From Streptomyces sp. CB03234 (GTDB lineage Bacteria; Actinomycetota; Actinomycetes; Streptomycetales; Streptomycetaceae), in the NCBI RefSeq assembly GCF_001905885.1, contig NZ_LIYH01000010.1:62001-126000 (forward strand): 64,000 nt of DNA, written 5' to 3'. Positions 57,030-64,000 of this stretch are shown one piece after another (positions within the stretch are counted from its first letter, which is position 1; every line of letters begins with the position of its first letter). The position numbers and the translations under genes were made by a program. The notes beneath the pieces were generated by a model, which saw only the letters and a program-made list of their open reading frames with translations, did no database searches and was not told the origin of the DNA.

Positions 57030-58162
57030 ACCGGCCCTCCCGTACCGCCACCACGACCGGCATCGCCGCCGCCCTCGCCCTGGCCGTCGGCTTCTCGGCC
57101 ACCGTCGCGAGCCGCGACGTCCCGCTCCCGGGCCGCCCGGAGCTGTCCGGCATCGAGCAGTTGCCGCTGCCCGGCGGCGCCGACCTCGGCGACCACCCGT
57201 ACGAGATCACCGCCGAGTTCGCCGACGTCCTCAGCCTCGTCCCGCAGTCCGCGGTCAAGGTCAACGACGTCGCCGTCGGCCGCGTGACGCGCATCTCCCT
57301 CGACCGGGCCGACTGGTCCGCCACCGTCACCATGCGGGTCAACGGCGATGTGACGCTCCCCGCCAACGCCTACGCCCACCTCGAACAGTCCAGCCTGCTC
57401 GGTGAGAAGTACATCCAGCTCACCGCACCCCCCAAGAGTCACGGCACCCTCACCGACGGCGCCCGCATCCCCATGAGCCGCACCAACCGCAACCCCGAGG
57501 TCGAGGAGGTCTTCGGCGCCCTGTCGATGCTCCTCAACGGCGGCGGCATCCAGCAGATCCGTACCATCACCACCGAACTCGGCACGGCCCTGCGCGGCAA
57601 CGAGACCGAGGTCCGCTCCCTGCTGAAACGGCTCAACACCCTTGTCGGCAGCCTCGACAGCAACAAGAGCGACATCACCGCCGCCCTCGACGGCGTCAAC
57701 CGGCTCACCGCCACCCTCGCCACCCGAGAACGGGACGTCGACAAGGTCCTCACCGGCCTCAGCCCCGGCCTCAAGGTCCTGGAGAAGCAGCGCGCCTCGC
57801 TCCTCACCATGCTCCGAGCCCTCGACACCTTGTCCGGCGTCGCCGTCGACACCGTCAACAGGAGCAAGGCCGACCTGATCGCCGACCTCAAAGCCCTCGG
57901 CCCCACCCTCCAGGCGCTCGCCGACTCGGGCAAGGCCCTGCCCGACTCGCTCCAGGTGCTGCTCACCTACCCGTTCACGGACGAGGTGCTGCGCGGCGTC
58001 AAGGGCGACTACCTCAACGTCTACCTGGACGTGACCGCCGCCCCCGGGACGCAGATCATCCCGGCGCTCACGCCGCCGGACGACGCCACACCGTCCACGA
58101 AGACCGGCCCGCCCCTTCCCCTTCCCCTGCCCCTTCCCCTGCCGTCCGCCGGGAGGAACTGA
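57026..58162 (+). CDS. Mce-family protein, fifth (MceE position), without lipobox
   Basis: The 378-residue protein starts at GTG 57026. After a signal-like segment (GIAAALALAVGFSATVASRD) comes the MCE domain at about 57-135 (YEITAEFADVLSLVPQSAVK, VNDVAVGRVTRI, LEQSSLLGEKYIQLTAP) and a helical part (LEKQRASLLTMLRALDTLSG). In mycobacteria the fifth Mce protein is a lipoprotein; here no cysteine follows the hydrophobic segment. The C-terminus is PLPLPLPLPLPSAGRN, encoded by a CCCCTT-type repeat. Confidence 0.92.
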   Translation: MNRPSRTATTTGIAAALALAVGFSATVASRDVPLPGRPELSGIEQLPLPGGADLGDHPYEITAEFADVLSLVPQSAVKVNDVAVGRVTRISLDRADWSATVTMRVNGDVTLPANAYAHLEQSSLLGEKYIQLTAPPKSHGTLTDGARIPMSRTNRNPEVEEVFGALSMLLNGGGIQQIRTITTELGTALRGNETEVRSLLKRLNTLVGSLDSNKSDITAALDGVNRLTATLATRERDVDKVLTGLSPGLKVLEKQRASLLTMLRALDTLSGVAVDTVNRSKADLIADLKALGPTLQALADSGKALPDSLQVLLTYPFTDEVLRGVKGDYLNVYLDVTAAPGTQIIPALTPPDDATPSTKTGPPLPLPLPLPLPSAGRN

Positions 58163-59346
58163 TGCTCACTCCGGCCATCCGGCTGAAGAACCTCGCCTTC
58201 CTCCTCATCGGCGTCCTCGTCCTCGGCATCGTCGGAGTGCGGTACGCGGACGTCGGCCACCTCGTCGGCCTGCGCGACCACTACACCGTACGCGTCCGGC
58301 TCGACTCCACCGGCGGGCTGTTCACCCACTCCAACGTCACCTACCGCGGGGTCTCGGTCGGCCGTGTCGGCGCCCTCCGGCTCACCGACGACGGGGTCGA
58401 GGCGGAGCTGCGCATCAAGGACTCGGCGCCCGCGATCCCCGCCGACCTCGAAGCCGTCGTCGCCAACCTCTCCGCCGTCGGTGAGCAGTACATCGACCTC
58501 CGCCCGGTCTCCGACGGCGGACCGTTCCTGCGCGACGGCTCGGTCATCGCCCGTGCCGACACCCGGACACCCGCGCCCGTCACCACCGTACTGAGCGGGG
58601 TGAGTTCGCTGGCGTCCTCCATCGACCTGGAGTCGCTGCGCACGGTCGTCGACGAGTTCGGTACGGCGCTGAACGGGCGAGGCGACGACCTCCAGGCGCT
58701 GATGGACGGCGGCGACGACTTCGTACGGGCCGCCGACAGGGCGCTGCCCGCCACCACCCGCCTGATCACCGACGGCGAGACGGTGCTGCGGACCCAGGCG
58801 GAGGAGGGCGAGGCGCTCACCTCGTTCGCCTCGGGTGCCAAGGAGCTGGCCGCGCGCCTCAAGAGCTCCGACACCGACCTGCGCAGGCTGATCGCCGCGG
58901 CCCCGGACGCCGCCGGTCAGGTCAGCGCACTGCTGCGCGACCTCGACCCCGCGTTCGGCGTCGTGCTGGCCAACCTGCTCACCACGTCGGACGTGGCGGT
59001 GACCCGGCAGCGCGGCATGGCGGAGTTCCTGGTGAGGATGCCCGCGCTCGTCGCCGCCGGGTCGACCGCCGTGACGCCCCGGGGCGTCGACCTCGGCATG
59101 TCGGTCACCTTCTTCGAGCCGCTGCCCTGCACGGCGGGATACGGGGGGACGACGTACCGCAACGGCCTCGACCTCTCCTCCCCACCGGCCCTCAACACCA
59201 ACGCCCGGTGCACATCACCACCGTCGAGCGGCATCAATGTGCGCGGCTCCGCCAACGCACCCCGCGGCGGCCCACTGCCGCCCCCGGCGACGGCACCGGG
59301 GTCACCGGCGACGGCACCGGCGACGGCTCCGGGGCGCGGGCGATGA
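58162..59346 (+). CDS. Mce-family protein, sixth (MceF position)
   Basis: The 394-residue protein has an anchor (LAFLLIGVLVLGIVGVRYAD), the MCE domain at about 42-120 (YTVRVRLDSTGGLFTHSNVT, YRGVSVGRVGAL, ANLSAVGEQYIDLRPVS) and a helical part (ELAARLKSSDTDLRRLIAAA). A Pro-Ala-rich tail ends the protein. The start is ATG 58162 in TGATG, sharing the last base of the previous stop; GGGAGGAA lies just upstream. It completes the six-subunit Mce set. Confidence 0.93.
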   Translation: MLTPAIRLKNLAFLLIGVLVLGIVGVRYADVGHLVGLRDHYTVRVRLDSTGGLFTHSNVTYRGVSVGRVGALRLTDDGVEAELRIKDSAPAIPADLEAVVANLSAVGEQYIDLRPVSDGGPFLRDGSVIARADTRTPAPVTTVLSGVSSLASSIDLESLRTVVDEFGTALNGRGDDLQALMDGGDDFVRAADRALPATTRLITDGETVLRTQAEEGEALTSFASGAKELAARLKSSDTDLRRLIAAAPDAAGQVSALLRDLDPAFGVVLANLLTTSDVAVTRQRGMAEFLVRMPALVAAGSTAVTPRGVDLGMSVTFFEPLPCTAGYGGTTYRNGLDLSSPPALNTNARCTSPPSSGINVRGSANAPRGGPLPPPATAPGSPATAPATAPGRGR

Positions 59347-59765
59347 GGCGGCGGTACGGACGGGGGCCGGCCGCCGCCGTGGCGGCCGTTGCGGTGGCGG
59401 CGCTGCTGTGCGGCCTCGCCGGCTGGTCGTACGCCCGGGCGGCGGGTGACGAGACCCGCGCGTACGCCGAGGCCAGGGACAGCGCGCTCGACGCCGGGCG
59501 CCGGCACGTCGCCCGGCTCAGCAGCGTGGACGCCGGGCTCCCAGGGACCGCCTCCGCCCGCGCCACCGTCACGGACGCCGCCCTCACCGCCCTGGACGTC
59601 CGGGCCGGTACGGCGGAACTCATCGCGACCGTACGGGTGGAGACCACGCCCGGCGACGGCCGGCCCGCCGGCACGGACCGCAAGCGCCTGGAAGCCGACC
59701 TCACCCGTACCGGCGACGGCTGGAAGGTCACCGCCCTCACCGCCGTACCGGTGGCCGGACCATGA
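59343..59765 (+). CDS. Mce-associated membrane protein (Mas-like) 1
   Basis: The 140-residue protein has one N-terminal membrane helix (AAAVAAVAVAALLCGLAGWS) followed by an extracytoplasmic NTF2-like region (TRAYAEARDSALDAGRRHVA, RKRLEADLTRTGDGWKVTAL). Such small proteins follow mce genes in actinobacteria and are thought to stabilise the complex. It overlaps mceF and the next gene by 4 bases. Confidence 0.85.
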   Translation: MRRRYGRGPAAAVAAVAVAALLCGLAGWSYARAAGDETRAYAEARDSALDAGRRHVARLSSVDAGLPGTASARATVTDAALTALDVRAGTAELIATVRVETTPGDGRPAGTDRKRLEADLTRTGDGWKVTALTAVPVAGP

Positions 59766-60268
59766 AGGGAGGGCGCGTGCTCGTGCCGCTGGTGCTGCTC
59801 GTGCTCCTCGCCCTGCTCGCTTGCGCGGCCGGACTCCTCATCCGTACACAGCAGTTGACCGACGCGCCCGCCCTCCGGAACCGGGCGCTGACCGACACCG
59901 AGGCCACGGCGCGGGTCGTGGGCGAGGTCAGCGGGGCGCTCCGCCAGGTCTTCTCGTACGGACCCGAGGACGCCGACGCGACGCGGCAGGCGGCGCGCCG
60001 CCTCCTCGCGGGGAAGGCCGCCCGGCAGTACGAGACCCTGTTCGGCCAGGTCGAGCAACGGGCGGCGCAGCAGAGGCTGACGCTCACCACCCATGTCGTA
60101 CGCGCCGGGGTGACCCGGCTCGACGACCACGGCGCGCACCTCCTGGTCTTCCTCGACCAGGTCGCGCAGCGCGCCGGCACACCCGCCACCACGGTCGCCG
60201 CGCAGCTCTCCGTCACCGCGGAACGGCGGGACGGCCGCTGGCGGATCGTCGACATCCGATCGCGATAG
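59762..60268 (+). CDS. Mce-associated membrane protein (Mas-like) 2
   Basis: The 168-residue protein has an N-terminal helix (VLVPLVLLVLLALLACAAGL) and a VirB8/NTF2-like extracytoplasmic domain (ALTDTEATARVVGEVSGALR, QVFSYGPEDADATRQAARRL, SVTAERRDGRWRIVDIRSR). It resembles the fourth protein of this group (60850) more than the first and third, so the four appear as two alternating types. Its stop is 14 bases before the next gene. Confidence 0.85.
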   Translation: MKGGRVLVPLVLLVLLALLACAAGLLIRTQQLTDAPALRNRALTDTEATARVVGEVSGALRQVFSYGPEDADATRQAARRLLAGKAARQYETLFGQVEQRAAQQRLTLTTHVVRAGVTRLDDHGAHLLVFLDQVAQRAGTPATTVAAQLSVTAERRDGRWRIVDIRSR

Positions 60269-60282
60269 GGGGCACCACACCG

Positions 60283-60834
60283 ATGGCCCGCACGACGAAA
60301 TGGAACGCACCGGCACGCAACCCGCTCCTCACGGCGGCGGCCGCACTGGCCCTGCTGGCGGCCGGAGGCGCGGGCTGGGGCGGCTGGTCCTGGTACACGG
60401 CGGCGCACGACGAATCCACCGCCTACGCCACCACCCGCGACGAGGTGCTGGACGCGGGCCGGCAGGCCGTGCAGAACATGAACACGCTCGACCACCGCGA
60501 CCTGCGGCGCGGGCTGGACACCTGGCAGGACTCCGCCACCGGCGACCTGCTGGCCCAGCTCACGGCCGGCCGACCGCAGTTCGAGCGGCAGATCCAGCAG
60601 GCGAAGACGGTGACCAGCGCGAAGGTGCTGTCCGGCGCGGTCACCGAGCTGGACACGCGGGCGGGCCGGGCACGTGTGATGGTCGCCCTCCGCATCACGG
60701 TGACCCCGCCCAAGGGCGCGCCCGCCGCGAAGGAGAGCCGGATACTCGGCGAGCTCACCCGTACCCCCGAGGGCTGGAAACTCAGCGCCCTCGGCCAGGC
60801 ACCGGTCGGCACCACCGCGACCGCCGCCGACTGA
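60283..60834 (+). CDS. Mce-associated membrane protein (Mas-like) 3
   Basis: The 183-residue protein has a membrane helix (LLTAAAALALLAAGGAGWGG) and an extracytoplasmic domain (STAYATTRDEVLDAGRQAVQ, NMNTLDHRDLRRGLDTWQDS, RILGELTRTPEGWKLSALGQ). It is the same type as the protein at 59343 but longer. AGGGGG lies 11 bases before ATG 60283. Confidence 0.85.
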   Translation: MARTTKWNAPARNPLLTAAAALALLAAGGAGWGGWSWYTAAHDESTAYATTRDEVLDAGRQAVQNMNTLDHRDLRRGLDTWQDSATGDLLAQLTAGRPQFERQIQQAKTVTSAKVLSGAVTELDTRAGRARVMVALRITVTPPKGAPAAKESRILGELTRTPEGWKLSALGQAPVGTTATAAD

Positions 60835-60849
60835 GAGGACCCCACCCCC

Positions 60850-61551
60850 ATGCCGACGACCCGTCACCTCGTCAACCGCCGACGCCGCCTGGCGTCCGTG
60901 CAGGCGACGCCCCCACGCACGGCCGCCGCCGCACCTCCGCCGCGTGCCGAGCCCGAACCGCCCCGGGCCCGACGCCGCGCCGAGCCCGAACCGCGCCGAG
61001 CCCGACGCCGCGCCCTGCCCGCGCCGCCCGCCCTGCCCGCGCTGACCGCCGCGCTGGGCGTCCTCACCGTCCTCCTGGGCGGTTTCGCGGTCTGGTCCAC
61101 CGGGGAGGCGGCCGCCCTGCGCGACACGCCAGCCGCCCGCAACGCCGCCCTCACCGACATCGCCCGCACCAGCGAGGTCAAGGGCCAGGTCACCAAGGCG
61201 GTGAACGAGCTCTTCTCGTACGACTACGCCGCCACCGCCACCGCCGACAAGGCCACCCGCGCGTACCTGACCGGCAAGGCGGTCGAGCAGCACCGCGCGA
61301 TGCTGGCCCCGGTGCGGGAACAGGCCGCCAAGCAGAAGCTGGTCCTCACCACCACCGTCACCGAGAGCGGCGTGGAGCTGATCGACGGCGACCGGGCGCG
61401 GGTGCTGATCTACGCGGACCAGAGCAACACCCGTACCGCGGCGACGAAGGACGGGACGACGTACGGCGCCGCCATGTTCGTGGTGGAGGCGGTACGGAAG
61501 GACAACGCCTGGCGTATCGCCGCCATCGACACCCTGGGGGCGGGCTCATGA
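60850..61551 (+). CDS. Mce-associated membrane protein (Mas-like) 4
   Basis: The 233-residue protein has a cytosolic basic N-terminus with Arg/Pro/Glu repeats (PRAEPEPPRARRRAEPEPRR), one membrane helix (ALGVLTVLLGGFAVWSTGEA) and an extracytoplasmic domain (DIARTSEVKGQVTKAVNELF, KQKLVLTTTVTESGVELIDG, VVEAVRKDNAWRIAAID). It is the same type as the protein at 59762. It overlaps the transglycosylase gene by 4 bases. Confidence 0.85.
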   Translation: MPTTRHLVNRRRRLASVQATPPRTAAAAPPPRAEPEPPRARRRAEPEPRRARRRALPAPPALPALTAALGVLTVLLGGFAVWSTGEAAALRDTPAARNAALTDIARTSEVKGQVTKAVNELFSYDYAATATADKATRAYLTGKAVEQHRAMLAPVREQAAKQKLVLTTTVTESGVELIDGDRARVLIYADQSNTRTAATKDGTTYGAAMFVVEAVRKDNAWRIAAIDTLGAGS

Positions 61552-62774
61552 GGATGCGCCGGCGACTCACCGGAACGGCGGCGGCCGTCGCCGCGATGGC
61601 CGCGCTCACGGCGTCGCAGGCGCCGGGGGTCGTCGGTCCGCCGCAACCGGTCGCGGGCGGTCCGGCCGCGGAGGAGCCGGTGGCGGACGACCGTGGGCGG
61701 TACGCGCCGCAGCCGCCGAACGACGACGCGTACCACACGGAGCTGCCCCCGCTCACCTCGCCCGCACCGTCCGCGCCGTCCGCTCCCCACGTCGCGCCCC
61801 GGCCCGGCGGCGGCCCCCTGGCCGGGCAGGTCACCGCCCACGCAGGGATACCCGCCACCGTCCTCGCCGCCTACCGGCGCGCCGAGGCCGCCGTCGCCCG
61901 GACCGACCCCGGCTGCCGGCTGCGGTGGCAGCTGCTCGCGGCGATCGGCAAGGTCGAGTCGGGCCAGGCGCGCGGCGGGCGCGTGGACGCCTACGGCACC
62001 ACGCCGGTGCCCATCCTCGGGCCGGTGCTCGACGGAGCCGGGTTCGCCCGGATCACGGACACGGACGGCGGCGCGTACGACGGGGACACGGTGTACGACC
62101 GGGCGGTCGGCCCCATGCAGTTCATCCCGTCGACGTGGGCCCGCTGGCGTGCGGACGGCAACGGGGACGGGAGGCGGGACCCGAACAACGTGTACGACGC
62201 CGCCCTGGCCGCCGGGCGCTACCTGTGCGCGGGGCAGCGGACGCTCACCGTCAAGGCCGACCTGGACCGGGCGGTCCTCAGCTACAACCACTCGGGCGCC
62301 TACCTGCGGACCGTGCTGTCCTGGCTGGCCTTCTACCAGCGCGGGGCGCATCCGGTGCCGGACAGCACGGGCGTGCTCCCGGTGAGCCCCGGCGCGGGCA
62401 GTGCCGGCGGCAAGGGTACGGAGCCGAACGCCGCGCCCAAGCCCAAGCCCACGCCCACGCCCAAGCCGAGTCCCGGCCCGGGCGGCGGCATCGTTGTGGG
62501 CCCGCAGCCCTCCACCCGCCCCCCGGCCGCCCCCCGCCCGCCGGTGCGCCCGACGCCGTCCCCCGGTACACCGTCCCCGGCCCCGACCCCAAGCCCCACA
62601 CCGTCCCCCACCCCCACCCCCACCCCCACGCCGACCCCGGCCCCCACCCCCACGCCCACTCCCACGGACCCGACGCCGAACCCCACTCCCACCCCCACCT
62701 GCTCGTCCCCGGCCCCCACGCCCACGCCCGCCTCCTGCTCAGCTCCCAGCCCCACCTCCACCTCCACCCCCTGA
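61548..62774 (+). CDS. Secreted lytic transglycosylase (MltB/SLT-type) with Pro-Thr tail
   Basis: The 408-residue protein has a signal peptide (GTAAAVAAMAALTASQAPG), a Pro-rich linker, and a transglycosylase domain at about 98-270. The catalytic Glu137 is in LAAIGKVESGQ, and GPMQFIPSTWARW and NVYDAALAAGRYLCA follow as in MltB-like enzymes. The last 110 residues are a PTPTPTPTP-type, probably glycosylated or wall-spanning tail. It would cut peptidoglycan glycan strands. The start overlaps the previous gene by 4 bases, so it is translated as the last member of the mce operon. The end overlaps the convergent ligase gene by 36 bases. Confidence 0.9.
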   Translation: MRMRRRLTGTAAAVAAMAALTASQAPGVVGPPQPVAGGPAAEEPVADDRGRYAPQPPNDDAYHTELPPLTSPAPSAPSAPHVAPRPGGGPLAGQVTAHAGIPATVLAAYRRAEAAVARTDPGCRLRWQLLAAIGKVESGQARGGRVDAYGTTPVPILGPVLDGAGFARITDTDGGAYDGDTVYDRAVGPMQFIPSTWARWRADGNGDGRRDPNNVYDAALAAGRYLCAGQRTLTVKADLDRAVLSYNHSGAYLRTVLSWLAFYQRGAHPVPDSTGVLPVSPGAGSAGGKGTEPNAAPKPKPTPTPKPSPGPGGGIVVGPQPSTRPPAAPRPPVRPTPSPGTPSPAPTPSPTPSPTPTPTPTPTPAPTPTPTPTDPTPNPTPTPTCSSPAPTPTPASCSAPSPTSTSTP

Positions 62775-63827
62775 CAGCACCTCACCGAGGTCGTAGGAGA
62801 CGGGCTCCTCCAACTGCCCGTACCCGCAGCTCCCGGGTGTACGGTCCGGCCGCCACCGGCGGAACTGGGCCGTGTGCCGGAACCGGGTGCCCTCCATGTG
62901 GTCGTACCCGACCTCGCAGACCCGCTCGGGCCGCAGCGCCACCCACGACAGGTCCTTCTTCCCGGACCAGCGGCTCGGCGCCCCGGGCAGCCGGGCGGTC
63001 TCGTGCGCGGCCTCGTCCGTCCAGGCCGCCCAGGGGTGCTCGTCGGGCGGGTCCATGCGCAGTGGTTCGAGTTCGTCGACCAGTTCCGCGCGCCGTTTCT
63101 CGGTGAACGCCGCGCAGACGCCGACGTGCTGGAGGGTGCCGTGGTCGTCGTACAGGCCGAGCAGCAGGGAGCCGACGACCGGGCCGCTCTTGTGGAAGCG
63201 GTAGCCGGCCACGACGACGTCGGCGGTCCGCTCGTGCTTGATCTTGTACATGAGCCGGGCGTCGGGCCGGTAGGGCAGGTTCAGGGGCTTGGCGATCACG
63301 CCGTCGAGCCCGGCACCCTCGTACTGGTCGAACCAGCCCCGCGCCACCTCGATGTCCGTCGTGGACGGCGCCAGGTGGACGGGGGCGTCCACGCCGTGCA
63401 GGGCCTCCTCCAGCGCCGCCCGGCGCTCGACGAGAGGTGTGTCCATGAGCGACTCGTCACCGAGGGCCAGCAGGTCGAAGGCGATGAACCGCGCCGGGGT
63501 CCGCTCGGACAGCATCTTCACCCGGGACGCGGCGGGGTGGATGCGCTCGGTGAGCTTGTCGAAGTCCAGCCGCCCCTCGTGGGCGATCACGATCTCGCCG
63601 TCCACGACACAGCGCTCGGGGAGCCGGGGCGGCAGGGCGGCGGCCAGCTCGGGGAAGTACCGGGTCAGCGGCTTTCCGGTGCGGCTGCCGATCACCAGCT
63701 CGGGCCCGTCCCGGTGGACGATCGCCCGGAAGCCGTCCCACTTGGCCTCGTACTGCATGCCGGGCGGGATCTTCTTCACGGACTTCGCCAGCATCGGCTT
63801 CACGGGCGGCATCACCGGCAGGTCCAT
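62739..63827 (-). CDS. ligC: ATP-dependent DNA ligase (LigC/LigD ligase-domain type)
   Basis: The 362-residue enzyme has the adenylation domain with Lys29 in YEAKWDGFR (motif I), GSRTGKPLTRYFPE, VDGEIVIAHEG (motif III region), GLDGVIAKPLN (motif IV) and YKIKHERTADVVV (motif V), then an OB-fold domain (VVGSLLLGLYDDHGTLQHVG). It joins nicks and is of the bacterial non-homologous end-joining type. The C-terminus ends in a run of seven glycines, which is simply the antisense of the neighbouring gene's tail. ATG 63827 is divergent from the LigD polymerase gene 74 bases away. Confidence 0.9.
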   Translation of the reverse strand: MDLPVMPPVKPMLAKSVKKIPPGMQYEAKWDGFRAIVHRDGPELVIGSRTGKPLTRYFPELAAALPPRLPERCVVDGEIVIAHEGRLDFDKLTERIHPAASRVKMLSERTPARFIAFDLLALGDESLMDTPLVERRAALEEALHGVDAPVHLAPSTTDIEVARGWFDQYEGAGLDGVIAKPLNLPYRPDARLMYKIKHERTADVVVAGYRFHKSGPVVGSLLLGLYDDHGTLQHVGVCAAFTEKRRAELVDELEPLRMDPPDEHPWAAWTDEAAHETARLPGAPSRWSGKKDLSWVALRPERVCEVGYDHMEGTRFRHTAQFRRWRPDRTPGSCGYGQLEEPVSYDLGEVLSGGGGGGGAGS

Positions 63828-63901
63828 GGCTCGATTCTGCCCGACCGCATGGCGTTACGCCCGATATGCGAGCTTCGTGAGGGCGCCCTACTGTGGCGCC
63901 C

Positions 63902-64000
63902 ATGGGAAACGCGGTGGAGCTGGAGGCCGGCGGGCGGACCGTACGCCTGTCCAACCCGGACAAGGTCTACTTCCCGGAGCGCGGCTTCACGAAGCTGGAC
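63902..64000 (+). CDS. LigD-type polymerase domain protein, N-terminal fragment
   Basis: Thirty-three residues are visible before the window ends. They read MGNAVELEAGGRTVRLSNPD and KVYFPERGFTKLD, the usual beginning of the primase-polymerase (PolDom) proteins of bacterial non-homologous end joining. It is divergent from the DNA ligase gene, a common pairing. The rest, including whether it is a stand-alone polymerase, is outside the window. Confidence 0.85.
   Translation, partial: MGNAVELEAGGRTVRLSNPDKVYFPERGFTKLD

Noticed and set aside
1..64000. Search for tRNA, rRNA, insertion sequences, integrases or att sites
   Set aside because: No cloverleaf, transposase or integrase motif was noticed by eye. 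A tRNA or Rfam scan would be decisive and could not be run.

Overview
The window is high-GC actinobacterial DNA. GC-saturated third codon positions, frequent GTG and TTG starts, ATGA/GTGA start-stop overlaps and families such as DUF5133, DUF397/WhiJ-type regulators, YrbE/Mce operons and LigD-type end joining all point to a Streptomyces or close relative. It reads as chromosomal DNA; I saw no insertion sequence, phage, plasmid, CRISPR or convincing tRNA. Both edges cut genes: a glycosyltransferase on the left and a LigD-type polymerase on the right.

Region 1 (about 2.2-24.9 kb) is dominated by plant cell-wall polysaccharide use, most consistent with rhamnogalacturonan I and its arabinan side chains. 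It holds two ABC sugar importers without their own ATPase, a cytosolic GH51 arabinofuranosidase, two secreted GH43 enzymes (one frameshifted by a 7-bp duplication), a LacI regulator, a PL26/RGLX-like lyase, a DUF2264 protein with a 2-hydroxyacid dehydrogenase, and a rhamnogalacturonan acetylesterase. Two distant transcription units (starts at 2405 and 22780) share the same promoter-operator layout, and the LacI gene and its presumed target operon share operator half-sites. Homocysteine methyltransferase, a DUF5133 protein and a K15-like DD-peptidase sit inside the region.

Region 2 (about 25-47 kb) is accessory: a fused ABM/SnoaL-like protein, a large LAL-type LuxR regulator, a subtilisin with a P-domain, about 1 kb of repeat-rich non-coding DNA, an ATP-binding protein/XRE/DUF397 regulatory set with palindromic operators, an M64 peptidase with an early TTA codon, a GH4 glycosidase, a Tat-type flavoprotein, an EF-hand protein beside a two-gene graspetide RiPP locus (tgmA/tgmB), YchJ, a DHA2 drug exporter, a broken GNAT gene and a PucR regulator.

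Region 3 (about 47.2-62.8 kb) is a Mce lipid-import locus: two secreted proteins, then a nearly gapless operon of ATPase, two YrbE permeases, six Mce proteins, four Mce-associated proteins and a terminal lytic transglycosylase. The right end has a LigC-type ATP-dependent DNA ligase divergent from a LigD polymerase-domain gene.

The observations I rate highest are the graspetide locus with a neighbouring EF-hand gene and no visible methyltransferase, the duplicated 35-nt operator in the arabinan genes, and the lytic transglycosylase built into the mce operon. All identifications come from reading sequence and remembered family features, without database searches.
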